A stretch of DNA of 64,000 nt from Chaunax sp. Z400 (lineage: Eukaryota; Chordata; Actinopteri; Lophiiformes; Chaunacidae). Position numbers and translations under genes: made by a program. The notes below the pieces were generated by a model. It saw nothing but the letters and a program-made list of their open reading frames with translations. It did not search any database and was not told the DNA's origin. This document shows, piece after piece, positions 49,701 through 61,424 of this stretch (positions within the stretch are counted from its first letter, which is position 1; the number at the start of each line of letters is the position of its first letter). The DNA is taken from NCBI GenBank assembly GCA_037577475.1, contig CM075184.1, forward strand, positions 8,453,594 to 8,517,593, read 5' to 3'.

Positions 49701-52700
49701 ATGATTATCTAGGTGAGGGACTTGGTTCATCCTCAGCAGCTAGGAAGTGGCGTATTGATTGGCCATCAGGGAGCTAATAACACAAGGTTATCTACATGGA
49801 GCATGAGACAGTCTCCCTACCTAATACAGTGGTTCTATCTAGATTTAATATGTCTTTATAGCAGGGTGCAAACGCATCTTCCAGAGCCTAACAAAGGTCA
49901 CACTATCGTAAACGCAACGGGGTTGCAGCAGGATGATATGGTTTGCAGTCACAGCTCTGTTTTAGTTTCACTGGGCATCTCCTGCTGTTTATATCGAACA
50001 CTGAGGCGGTGGTCCACTGAAATGGCCCACTCAACAATTTTGGAGTCATGGTTGGTCTGGTTTAACAATGGAGGTCAAGGGAATTTAATCTGTGGCTTTG
50101 AAAATTTAGCAACACCAAAAAAAGTCTCTCTGTCATGCTGTAAAATCTAAAGACCTCACTGTCAACAGTGAGGAACTTTAGCATTACTTCTTTGGTAAAA
50201 GATACTTAAAATGAAAACAAGTCACAGTGAGGTCAGTGGATTATTCTGAGTAACAGAGATATATCAAATGGAGGCACACCTCTGCTAAATCAACAAGGGT
50301 TTAGGGCTGTCCCACCGTCGTTCATGTTCCCTCTATGTACGTAAATGGATACGTCCGTCCATAAATGGTCTATCCATCCGGTCCGGTTGATCTATCAGTG
50401 CCTACATGCTTCCGTACATCCTTTCCGTTGACATCGATGCAACCGCAGTGGGGCAGTTAAATAGACGAAATCCTGCTATTCTGATCTGTGCACTGACTGC
50501 TTCCTACGGGCAGCCATCCAACTTCAATAACACCATGAGGTATCGAGCCAACACTGTATAAAAGAAACCCCAAATTGAAAGGTCCCTACAATGGTTTGTG
50601 TTTTATCATTTATATACAGATGAAGTGGATCTGAGGTAATCCACCATCATAACCTGGCACCTCATAGCCTGCAGCAGCAATTCACCCATTTAACTTCCCA
50701 CATGTCTGATCTCAGATGCACACCTGGGCAACCAAGAGAAAATGGCCAAAAATCCTTAGTGAGCATAATTTTCATGACAAAGAAATTAATTTTCACCCGT
50801 TGATCGACATTAGCTTCGTAGCTTGCTTGAAATTGCTACACAGAACTATAAGATTATAAATTAAAAGGTGATAAAATCACAAGAGATCTGCTCCCACGTA
50901 TGGGCTTTTCTGTCTGTTATGAAAATGCTAAAGAAGAGAAAAACGTTGACAAATTAAAAACAACTGGGAAAGAAAAATGCTGGCCATCAGAAAAACAAAG
51001 TTGTGCACCTTAACCACACTGTAATAGTGTTTAATTATGAAGCATTTTCTTTTTAATGCTTTTAAAGATGATTACAATAATCATCATTTCCACACTTAAA
51101 TGTTTCGAGTCTGCTTTTGAATGTGGCTAGATTTTTTTAACCTAAGAACAAATATTAAGAATAAAACTGGTGAATGTCAACCTCAGGAAAACTGCATAAG
51201 CAGGATTTAAGAACAAATTCCTGAATAACGGTTGATGAATCAGCCTCATCATCTCCAACAAACAACCTTACAGTTTTCCATTATAAAAACATGTGTAACA
51301 AAGATAGATAAAGGCGCATATCTATTTAAATTGTGTCACTCAATATCAAAAAGTAGCTCAACAGTATGTGCATCATTTGCACGGTGTCGTAATGTGTGAG
51401 GTCGTCTGGCACAGTAATCTGGTGTCTGAACGTAGCTCACAATGGAACATGTTCCCTTGTTACCATAAACCAATAGAGAGCGTTTCTCCAGAGAAATCCA
51501 CATGGACGTTCCCCGGCCACATTCCAGGTCAAAGCGGAGAGGCCTTAACGCATAATAGATTTCTACCTCCCTCTCACTGCATGTCTTGGTATCATCCTTC
51601 TGTCTTCTAGTGCATGCATGATTGGAAATACATTAAAACATACAAATATAGGAATGCACAAGAATCTCAAGACTGGCAAGAGGAAGGTCATACAGAAGAG
51701 TGGTGGCTTGTAATCTGACTGCTCCTACTGTAGTGTTGGGCGCTCGTACACATAATTCAACCTGGGGCTGTAGTGGAGTAATCTGGTGGCAGTCAGCCTG
51801 TTTTAGAGTGCTCCACTGTTCCCTGGGTAAAAACACTGGGCTCCTGGAATAAAAGATATCCCAAGCACAGTTCAAGGTTTTGGTGGGGAAATACTCTGGG
51901 GAGGCCGAGCACGCTGTAAGCCCCAAAGATTACATTTCAGTCCATGGCTCACAGTCAAATGCTCGCCAGACGGAACAGGAAATTGTGTCGCTGTCACTGA
52001 AAACGCGCAGAGAGAAATGTAAATGGCCCTCCCAGTAACGGACGCCTCATATGCAACCCTGGTTGTGTCCCCTGGGCTCTGCCTGTCCACCACGTCCATC
52101 TTGTGTCAAATAGCTGGTTTTAATACCGGAAAGGGATGGGGGTGCAATATGTGTGTTTTGGTGTGTGCATGAAGCTGTGAAACTATGCAGCAGTCCAGCA
52201 TAGCAAGTAGGCCATGAGTAGATCTGCTTTGGAAAATAACTGGAATGTCACTATTATTAAAAAAAAAGCAATCAAATAATTTTTTTTTATGAAGGTAGAA
52301 CAAAAAGAAAGATTTTGATCATAGCAATAGCAATGAAAGCATCAGAGGACAGAGGGCCAACAAACATATCAGTCAAGTTAGCAAACTCACATTGTTGAAC
52401 ATAAACTACTGCCATTGTTAAAATGAAAGCCTTCATGTTCAAAGTCTGTCTCCCAGCTGACAGTTCCATTTCAGCAGTTCTGTCAGAGACAAAACAAACA
52501 CATCGAAAGGGAACAAATTACAGCAACTGAGGTTCCCTTTAGTCAGGCATCAAACAGAAGCCTTGAGAAGCTATCAGTCATTGCAGAGAATAAATTGACA
52601 CACAGAGAAAGGGAGGTGCCTAGAATTAAAAGCATGGTGCAAGTGTTAAAAGTCTGCAGTCCAAAGGGTCTATGTCAGGGATGGAAGGGGAATAGAAATC

Positions 52701-54762
52701 ACCTCTGGACTTTTGACTCAGACCCACTAAAACCCATCTTGAGACATAATATAGTAATGAGAGATTTGATTTTGTAAATGTCTGTAGATCCCTTAATCAA
52801 ATTAAAATGCAAGATAATCTTGTACAATGTTATATTGCCAAAATCTAGATATATTTGTTGTTATATTATTTAATTTTATACTCATTTTCACAAGGTGAGA
52901 ACAGATTCAGTTGTGTGGTGAAGTTGTTAAGTGGACAAAACAGCATCTTTTGAGTCATATAGTTCAACACAATAGCAACAAAATAAGCATTTCTCTGCAT
53001 TGCTGTTAATTATACAGATATTTGTATTTTTCATGTTCGTCTCGCTCCACATTCTGCCTTATTACTGTAATGGAATTCAAACTGATCGGAACAGCAGCAA
53101 ATACAACAGCAGTTTCATTCATTTTAGTTGCTTTTATGTTGTCATTGAATCCCTCTGTAACACAGTTTTATAATGTTTGAGCTAATCACTCAGACAAAGG
53201 GGGTGATGTCATCGGCGGAGAATAGAGGTTGAGGCAGCAACAACAAAACATGACGTCCCCAACAGTCGTCTGTCAAACTGTCAATGTGACATAAAGAAAT
53301 GGAATTCTCCCCTAAATTATTATTTGAAACAAATCAGTTCAAGTCGACTGCAATCTGGGTCAGTGTTACAATATAAAAAGTGATATTTAGTGCTATTATA
53401 GTCAGGAGGAAGACCGTTCATGGCAGCACTGTTAAAATAAAGATGGACGTCCATGGGTTCGAATCGCCAGCGATTCCTGTATTTTTTATTGATCTTTATT
53501 AATAAGCACCATGACAAATACATGCAAGAAAGGGCATGATGAGCTCTATGATCGAACCAAATAACCTCTCCCTGTTTTTCTGTCTCCTTGACTGATGTTT
53601 TTCTTTTAGATTTCAATACCGCCTGCCCAGTTATGTAGCGACTAACTGGGAAACTTCCCAGCACTCCCAATGGCAACTCCAATCCATAGTCTCTATTGGT
53701 AAATACGTTTTAGCTTCGGTGTTTGTGCCTTTTGATACAGCAGCTCAAAATGATCAGGACTGCCAGTACAGCTACTGGAGCCTCACCTCTTTAAACCATT
53801 TGCTGATAGAGTAATCATGTTTGCCTTGAGCATTGCAATATCATGCATGACTCACTCTGAAAAGGGCACTTCATCTGAGTTCACAGTGTTCAGTAAAATC
53901 TGGTATGAGCCACTTTCATTGACCACACAAGGTAATCAGTATATATTCAGAGTATTTAATGCAAGAGGAATGTGTGCGTATGTGTGTGTTTGACTATGAG
54001 GGAAAGACTGTAAGTATGGGTGGCCTCCAAAAGACGTACTGTAGGTCATGGCTTTATTGTGAATAAAGCCTCAGGTGTTACTACTAGCGCTCTATCCAAA
54101 ACAGAGAGAGGGAGAGATGAAGAAGAAAGAGAGAGGAGTGATTTATCAATGCAAAGTTAATAACTTCCATTTGAATCTAACTAAAAATCAATATTTCATT
54201 ACCAAATTGTTGGCGGGAATGAAGAAGGATTGGGGAAGTTGGGGCGGCTGTGGTGGGAAGGAGGTGTTGGAGAGTTCGATGGGGAAGACGGGATGATTCA
54301 TGGGGCCATCAGGCCGACGAGGAGGCAGGGAGGGAGGGCGGAAGAGGAGAGAGCTGGGAAAACTCGGATAGGGGTTTGCTCACCAATGACCTTGGCGATG
54401 AGAGGAAAATGTATAGAAGAAAATAAAAAGCAACTGTCATGTGCCCACAGGTCAGATTAGGCTTATAAATCATAGTAGAGATCTGATTGTGCGTGTTTTT
54501 GGTATTTGTGGGTGTGTGGTGATTATTGGAGACAATCTATGATAATGCATGAAGGAAAAAAAATACAGTTTTAATGGTAGAGCATAACTTTGGTTTACAG
54601 GCCCCCAGGGTTGTGACCTAGGGGGATAAACAAAACTGGGTGACAATATTCACTTCCAGGTATCTGATGTATTGCTTATTTTATGTAATGTGATGTTTTG
54701 CTAGTATTTTTGATAAACCAAAACCAAACCTGTGATAAACCCACAGCAAGACCTGCCCTATT

Positions 54763-54868
54763 CTGCATCTGATTGGTATACCATGATATCCTTACATTCA
54801 CTCTAGCCAATTTAATTTCTCATCTAATGTAACCAACTCGAACAACAAAAGCAACCAATCAGATGCAG
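54763..54868. repeat. Inverted repeat, 15-base perfect arms
   Basis: CTGCATCTGATTGGT (54763-54777) and ACCAATCAGATGCAG (54854-54868) are exact reverse complements, with weaker matching outside (AAACCCA on the left, its complement on the right). The CTGATTGG text resembles ends of fish non-autonomous DNA transposons (recalled). The enclosed 76 bases are unique. Confidence 0.65.
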
Positions 54869-55410
54869 AGTAAGGTGGGTTTTGTAAAGAAATGCACTGG
54901 GATCCATAATAATACCATTATTATAACAAAACAATTTTTATTTGATCAATTAATCCATTTAATCATTCAATTTTCCAGGTATTCCTCAATTATCTTGTTT
55001 TTGATTGTTCTTTTATTACCTTTTGAATAAAAATAATTTTTCTATCACTACCCTTCTAATACACAACATGGGTAAAAAAAGAAGACCCATATTCATTCCC
55101 TATGTTATTTCATGCATTTCTTTGCTATACCTTTGCAAAACTCCTCCCTTTTTGGGCGTGGTCTTGCTTTTGCCTCTCCATTGCACCTGTTGTTACCAAA
55201 GCAGATGGAATTGATTCAGTTGATGACTTAGCTGTGAAGCATTTCACAACTCAACAAGGCTGCTTTTGCACATCTGACACATGTAAGTCTTATTTTACAA
55301 TTGTTTTACCTCAGAAAATAGGTTAAGATTATCTTGAACAGTATACACTAAACTAATTCATGTGTGAAAATATGCTTTTGCTTTTGATTATCTTCATCCA
55401 GAGTGTTAAT

Positions 55411-56480
55411 ATGGCTGGTCCTAGTCATGCCAGATATACAACTGAAATGGTCCTCGAGATGCTGTTTGCAGAACAGGATGAGGAAGATGAGGAGGCAATT
55501 CTTGGTCCTAATTCTGAGTCTGAAATCTCTGATGCTGAAAAGGCGCATAGACTAGATCGCCTAGATCTAGTCGCCACATCCCCCCATTCAGGGCAGAACA
55601 AGGAGCCACAACATCCTGAGGAACTGCCCAGGACCTGCACCTTGTACAACGGCTCATTCACCAAAAGATGCCTGGGATATGTTCATCAGTAACAACATCA
55701 TTGAGGAGGTTCTTCAATGCACCAACTTAGAGGGATGACATGCATCAGCAGCAAAAGGCAAAGAGTGGAAAAGCATCAACAAAGAGGAATTCATGGCCTT
55801 CATTGGTGTGACCCTCCTTGTAGGGGAGAGACAAGAGCTGGGATGTGTCCTCGTGGGAGCTGTTTCTGGATCCGCTGCAAAATCCAATGTACAAGGCTGC
55901 TGGGCTCAGGGGTTATGAAGATATCTGCAGCTTCTTACAGTTTAATGACAAGAAGACCAGGGCTTGAAGACTGGAAACAGACCACATGGCAGCCTTCAGA
56001 TACGTATAGGACTGTTTCCTGGCCAATTGCAGAAGACGGTTTATCCCCAGTGACTGTGTCACCATAGATGAGCAGCTTGTACCATTCCAGGAGAAGGGAA
56101 AGGCTGTTGTCCTCCTAAGCACCATGCATGACGACAAAGCAGTGGATGACAACAGTGTGAAGAAGAAACCAGAAGTGATCCACTTCAAAAGTAGGAAGCA
56201 ACAAAACAAAAGTAGGAGTGGACACAATGGATCAGATGGTTCTCACCTACTCATGTAAGCAGAGAACACGGAGGTGGCCCATGGTGCTCTGGTATCAATG
56301 GGCTGGATGTTGCCACCCTCAATGCCTACACCAGCTTCACCGCACGACACCCTGACTACATGGGTGGTGTGACCAATGCACGGCGGCTATTTATCAAGGA
56401 ACCAGGCAAAGCTGGTGTTCCCAGTGCACCTGGCCTGTGTGCAAGGAGCACAGACATGTAGTTATCATTCGTAAGGCATG
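55411..56480 (+). pseudogene. piggyBac transposase, frameshifted and deleted
   Basis: The ATG at 55411 opens an acidic N-terminus (MAGPSHARYTTEMVLEMLFA, then a Glu/Asp-rich stretch), as in PGBD-like transposases. After stops and a frame change, the sequence includes EEFMAFIGVTLLVG and SDCVTIDEQLVPF; the latter holds the first catalytic Asp (codon 56067-56069). It then jumps to KGKAVVLLSTMHDD, so the segment expected to carry the second catalytic Asp is missing. Further on, GVDTMDQM (56215-56238) represents the third acidic site and TYSCK plus RRWPMVLWY follow. A Cys-rich end with CSQCTWPVCKEH (about 56420-56452) matches the C-terminal zinc-binding region of the family. It cannot make active enzyme. 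Confidence 0.88.
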
Positions 56481-56534
56481 CAAGCACAGAGATGGTAATT
56501 TGCTCTGTACCCATATGATTTTATTCCATATTCA

Positions 56535-56712
56535 GACTACCAGGGGCACGAAGGCCTGAGCTGGACTACCAGAGGCATGGAAGGCCTGAGCTTGGCTGAA
56601 TTGGACTACCAGGGGCTCAATGTCTGAATTGGCCTACCAGGGGCACGGAGGCCTGAATCAGACTACCAAATTCATGGAGGCCTGAGCATGGCTGAATTGG
56701 ACAACCAGGGGA
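56535..56712 (+). repeat. Tandem repeat, 28/40-bp units, in the piggyBac tail
   Basis: Six units start near 56535, 56563, 56603, 56632, 56661 and 56700. Most units open GACTACCAGGGGC and go on to GAGGCCTGA, and some carry an extra segment CTTGGCTGAATTG. Units are thus either about 28 or about 40 bases long. They lie between the transposase and the right terminus. Confidence 0.8.
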
Positions 56713-56914
56713 ACAACAGTTCAATATCAGTGTTATCAGTGATATGTGTATGTAATGTGTGACAAATAAACATATTTCAAATATTAAATGCATTGCTGTT
56801 TGGTCCAAATTACTGCTAAAATAATTATTTTAAATCACACTTGCATACAGGGGTCATTCTTGACCCATGTTGTGTATTAGTAGGGTTTGGATATCTTGTG
56901 CATCAAAGGGTTAA

Positions 56915-59900
56915 GCCTAACCAAGTTTTCTTTGTGCCTAAACCTAACCATTCCCTAAGCACAGGGTTGTCACAAAATAAAACGAAAAAATTTCAATGTA
57001 AAAAAATGTAACTTTTCAAAAATCAAAAAAAGTTTCAACATATCCCTGGTTTGCAGAAACATACAGTGAGATTTTTCTTAAGTGTCTGAGACACGATTTC
57101 TTAATGTGTTTCATAAGTTGTGTTACCTGATGGGAGGACCGTATGGATAATTATATAATGATTTATAAAATGATGACAAGACCGATCTTTGTGTAACTGC
57201 TTTTAAGAATATAATCTCACTTGACAGATATCACAATGTCTGAAGTTAAAGTGGAGTGGAAAAAAAAACTGACAGCTATTTCAGTTTAGAGACTATTTTC
57301 ATGGACTACAATCATTGGTTCAATAGTGGTCTCTACTGAAGCAGCTTAATTGGACTCTGCATCTAGATTTGTGTCTACTTGCAGGTATTTTTGTGAGTGT
57401 GTGAAGTGGAGAGGTATCGGTTGTGTGGTTGGCATATGGTTTATACAGCTATATTTTAGTGAAAAAGAACTCTACTCATTAGTTTGTCACAGACAGACAG
57501 ACAGACAGAAATCACACTTGGTCAGACTTGGTTATGGGCCTATATTGGTCAAATCCTCCTCATGGTGGGTTTGGTGACACTTGTTTGTCTACGTCTCATC
57601 CGAGTCCTCTGCGAGGCAGTGTCTTTTTTTTTTCTTCTTTTTTTGTCAGTGTTCCAGTTTGCATGTATACAGTATCAGGTGACAATTAAGACATAACAAC
57701 ATAAATTGTCTGCCGTCACATCCAGTTAACATCTTTCCCTGACACCTTTCCCTCCAACACGAAAAAGAAACACATAAAACAAAACACACTTCTGCATTGC
57801 TTTATCCAAAATTTGACAGTTTGGTGTGCAGTAAATTAACAACTCATCTTCCTGCTACCTCTTCATCGTGTTCACGTTCACCTGCAATAACCAAATACAG
57901 TAAGGTGGGCCCCATGTGTGAAAGGGTTTTCTGTGTTCCTCTTTTTTTCCTCAGCTTCTCTGAGAAAGTGCTGCGACGTTCTTCACCTCACTTACCGTGG
58001 TACGTTTCAAACGCTCCGAATATGGCACATGTGCTCTAAATAATTCAGCTGCTGCTAACATTAAACAACTGTTAACACGTTAGAATAATTAGTTATGCTT
58101 GCTTGACATGTTTGCATCTTTAATAATTAATGCATTTGTCTTAATTAATAATAGTACTTTAGCCCTGTTTCTTCTTTCTCACGAAATAAAGTAGAAACAG
58201 GCGATTACACCATAAATATTAATTAGATGCCCTTATTAAAAACCAGATAATGGGCCACGTGGGGATCAGTTATATTCTAAAGGAAAGCCGGTGAGATATA
58301 TAAATCTTACTTGCCACAAATAATTTGCTTAGGAAAGATGTACATTAAAGAGTCATCCCACAGTTGACCATACTTTATTCAATAAAACATTAATACTGTC
58401 CATGGAGTTGCTGATTAATGTGAAAATTATGCTTACGTTATTTAGCTTAATTATAAATACAATCACATTAATCATAGATTGGACCCTTTGTGCCTTTCAA
58501 AACAGTTCCTCTCGTGTGGAAGTGTTCAGCGCAGCAACAAAGAAGGAAATATCTAAATATGATAATTTTTACAAATTTATAGAGTCTTAAAAAAACATCC
58601 CATTGAACTTGTAAGTCTTTAAGCAGCCTGTCGAGTGACATTCACATGGAATATGCACACAATGGAGCCACTTAATATCTCCGGGACCTGGCAAACTAAT
58701 TTATCAGTGTCAGCAGTCTGTAATGCATCAAAATCACAAATGTTATTCCAAATGCAACCAATTCCACTCAAATGGTTTGAAAAATGTATCACCCTCTTAA
58801 TTTCTTCCTTTCTGGAAATGCCTGTGTGCAACTCAGCAATGGGATGGTGTTGTATTTAAATTTTCATGGCCGGCCTCCTTGTTTTGGCTGAAAGAGAGGC
58901 TAGACGTGAAAGCGCTCAGCCGCTCGGAGACGAGCCAAACATGCAGCTGTCAATGAGAGGAGAGACAGGCGACAGGCATGACGCCCTACGTGCCGGATGA
59001 CTTTGGGAAGACTTTGACAGCCACCCAGGAAGGGAACTTATTTTCCCTCCTTTTTTCTCAAGCTGCCGCATGATTAAAAGCCAAATGAGTGACACTGCTC
59101 GACACCCCAAATCAGCCCACTGCATTAATATTTCACACAGATGGCAGCTGTGTATCAAAACAACATGCAGCTAAGGACAAGAGGAGGAGAGAGAGAGAGA
59201 GAGAGTGTTGGAGCAGGGTAAAGATCCTTTAGGAGTATGGCTGGATTTTCCTGATTGGAACATGATTATACAGACAAAGCCAGTAATAAAAAAATACGTG
59301 TGCAAACATACAAAACAGAAAGTTACACATTTTTGATAATACGCTTATTCATTTTAATGTTGAGAGTCAGCAGAGCAGATGAATACCGCTCTCAAGTTTG
59401 TACTGTTATACGAAGCTTAGGCTAGTAAGTGGTTTGTTTATCTTGGCATAAAATGCACTATAAATGCCGAAAAGACTAGCTTGATAAAGCTAGCTTGTTG
59501 AAAGGTAATACATCCACTTACCATCTTAATCTAAAGCTCACTAATTAACACTCTGTTTATTTCTTGGCAGTTGCCAGGCAACAAGTTCATGCTCCAGGAA
59601 GTCACTGGTCCTGGCCAAGAATCTATTCTAATTCCTAATGGAACTGTGTTTTTGTGTTGTTATGCACCTCATTTTATGTCGTGCTCCTAAAGGAATGGGA
59701 ACAAATAATAGAGAGTGATCAGTTTATGAGGTTTTATCAGTGAGAGCTTGATTAAGTTTTCTCATAATTTACACGTAAGCACATTAAATGACAAATATCT
59801 TTTTGTACAGACAAATTATCCTTTTTAAGTTGCACTAATATCATTCTGTTAAAATGTATCTTAAGCTTATTTAATTCTAAGAAAGCTGAATATAAGTACA

Positions 59901-59937
59901 TGTGTGGAACACATAAAGATGCGGTGATAGTCCAAAA
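56915..59937. other. Non-coding stretch with CNE-like blocks
   Basis: No exon is recognised. A CAGA tract occurs at 57488-57509. From about 58020 to 59160 the sequence is free of simple repeats, with many TAAT-containing motifs in the first half and balanced composition in the second; this may be conserved regulatory DNA (inference). A GA tract follows at about 59188-59206. Confidence 0.5.
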
Positions 59938-59939
59938 TA

Positions 59940-60481
59940 CACTGATCATCCACAATATAAAAGTCACTGACGGGTGAAGTGAATAAACTCAGTCTTCTCG
60001 TTACATTGGCAGCTGTCAGGATGACGTGGTTGTGATGGAAGCAGAAAAAATAGGCAAGTGTAAGGATCCAAGAGACTTTGTGATGTCTAAAAATTGTGAT
60101 AGCTGCTTAAATGACTGGGTAAGAGCATCTCCAAAATGGCAGGTCTTGTGGGATGCTCCCAGAATGCATTTATTTGTAACTACTAAAGTGGTCCAAGGAG
60201 GAACAACCAGTGAACCAGCGACTGGGTCATGGACACCCAAGGATCTCTGATGTGCGTCGGAACAAAGGCTTGCCCGTCTGGTCCAAATCCACTGAAGAGT
60301 CAGTGTAGCAGAATTTGCAGAAAAAAAAATATACTGGTTTTGATAGAAGATACAACGCCGCGATGCAGACTAGTCTGCCCTAGCTGACCATGTACACCAT
60401 TGAAAGTGAGAGTCAGAACTTGAGAGTAAAGACTGACCATGGAGAATTGGAAGAAGGTGGCCTCTTTTGATGAATCACATC
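59940..60481 (+). mobile_element. Tc1-like transposon, left half only
   Basis: The element starts CACTGATCATCCACAA after a TA (59938-59939), matching the end of a common fish Tc1-like transposon whose termini read ACTGATCAGCCACAACATTA (recalled). The transposase N-terminus follows at 60041 onward: IGKCKDPRDF in one frame, then the helix-turn-helix region with SPKWQVLWDAPR and, after a frameshift, HGHPRISDVRRN. The copy reaches the region equivalent to WSDES (about 60465-60478), near the first catalytic Asp, and stops. The right half and right terminus are missing. Sequence drift and frameshifts make it inactive. Confidence 0.82.
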
Positions 60482-61066
60482 CCTATCATCATCATGAGTC
60501 ATGGTTTCGGTTTAGTTATTTCCTGTTTTATTTTAAAAGTTTATTTCCCCTGTGTTGTGTTTTACTTTGCTTTTCCTGTCCTTTGGTTTACCACCATTTA
60601 AATTAATAGACCCATTCAAGCAGCATTTTCATTCCGGGCCTTTATTCCACCCCGGCGGGATGCAATTAAGGCGTAATGGTGTGTCAGTTTGTTCCACCTC
60701 TGTGACGCTTCTGTGACCCCTCGGGAGGTAGTAACATCGCCGAAACAGGCGTCTGTCTGAATGAAGAGCATCGGCGTTGCGGTACGGGTGTGACGTTGTA
60801 GTAGTATATTCAGGTGTGCGACCTACAGTACCCTGGGGGATTTAACGATGCGGTGACAGGTAAACTGTGGAAATATATCAGCTTTTGTGTTCGCTGTTGC
60901 ATTGTGCGTCACACCTCTTAACATTGCGGAACGCCGCATACATTATGAACGCACGGAAGGGGTCACAGAGAAAGGAATTTGTTTTTAGCGCTGTTGCCTG
61001 TCTGAAAGTGGCTATTGATTAGTTTCACCTGTGTCTTGTTAGCCTTCCTTCCCCTTGTGTATTAAA
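60482..61066. other. CpG-dense block, probably a repeat
   Basis: From about 60640 to 60965 CpG is strongly enriched compared with the rest of the window (at least 20 in about 325 bases). The flanks carry phrases such as TTTCACCTGTGTCTTGTTAG and CTTCCTTCCCCTTGTGTATT that I recall from fish repeats. There is no open frame of note. It could be a young methylation-escaping transposon fragment or a small CpG island. Confidence 0.5.
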
Positions 61067-61424
61067 TCTCGGTGCTCCCCTTGTGATACTCTCATCAGCT
61101 GTTTAAGACAGGAATGTCTGCACCTCCTCAATATTGCGGCCGTTAAAGTATCTTAGCTGTTTGAGTCTGGCGGCCATTGATTTGTGCTATGCAGGATATT
61201 GCGTGCCTGCCATGCAGAAATGATTCTCTCTGACCAATCAGTGGTCTATAATGTTTCGCATGACCTTTTAATACCTGCTCAGCCCACTTGGAACCACAAC
61301 GGAGGTGATACTAAAAAAGTAGGAGCAGGTACTTTTTACTTTTTTTTTTGTTGGTATTTTCCATAATGGAATACCAAAAAAGGCGAGTATAGTAGAGTCA
61401 GTACTACGCAGTGGAAATGGGGCT
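61067..61424 (+). mobile_element. hAT-like non-autonomous copy, left end lost
   Basis: The right end, GTACTACGCAGTGGAAATGG plus GGCT (61401-61424), is the reverse complement, with two mismatches over 24 bases, of the left end seen at 63868-63891. Positions 61081-61140 match 63931-63990 at 54 of 60 bases in the same orientation. The family assignment to hAT rests on resemblance to fish elements whose ends read GTGGAAACGGGGC (recalled). The left terminus expected near 61020 is not recognisable. Confidence 0.7.

Larger units (their letters stand above)
44461..55015. other. Long non-coding stretch, no gene recognised
   Basis: About 10.5 kb without a recognisable exon. It holds a CA tract (46670-46735), a tandem pair of a 15-bp unit (46809-46838), an A-run (48482-48497), G-rich sequence at 54210-54350 and a pair of 15-base inverted repeats (54763 and 54854). 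Three stretches are noted as findings: 47125-47346, 49713-50150 and 51360-52110. Composition around 51.4-52.1 kb is more balanced than its surroundings. Confidence 0.5.
55016..56914 (+). mobile_element. piggyBac-type DNA transposon, inactive, ends visible
   Basis: The right end reads CATCAAAGGGTTAA, giving a TTAA target at 56911-56914. The left end begins near 55016 with TTACCTTTTGA, which matches its reverse complement with changes. An 18-base block, CTAATACACAACATGGGT, lies at 55056-55073 and is exactly inverted at 56863-56880. Both ends carry a subterminal stem built on ATGGGT/ACCCAT or GGGTCA/TGACCC, as known for piggyBac elements. Between them lie a transposase relic and a tandem-repeat tail. 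About 1.9 kb long, it is shorter than the usual 2.5 kb because the centre of the transposase is deleted. Confidence 0.85.

Noticed and set aside
53456..53465. GGTTCGAATC, a box B-like motif suggesting a tRNA or SINE
   Set aside because: No cloverleaf arms or box A at the proper distance upstream, and no SINE body downstream.
54210..54350. Possible G-quadruplex on the plus strand
   Set aside because: Runs of three or more G are present but loops are long (about 5 to 15 bases), giving weak potential.
56911..56962. CCTAACC-like units suggesting interstitial telomere sequence
   Set aside because: Units are CCTAACC and CCTAAACC, irregular and few, not TTAGGG arrays. They look like chance or a common fish low-copy motif.
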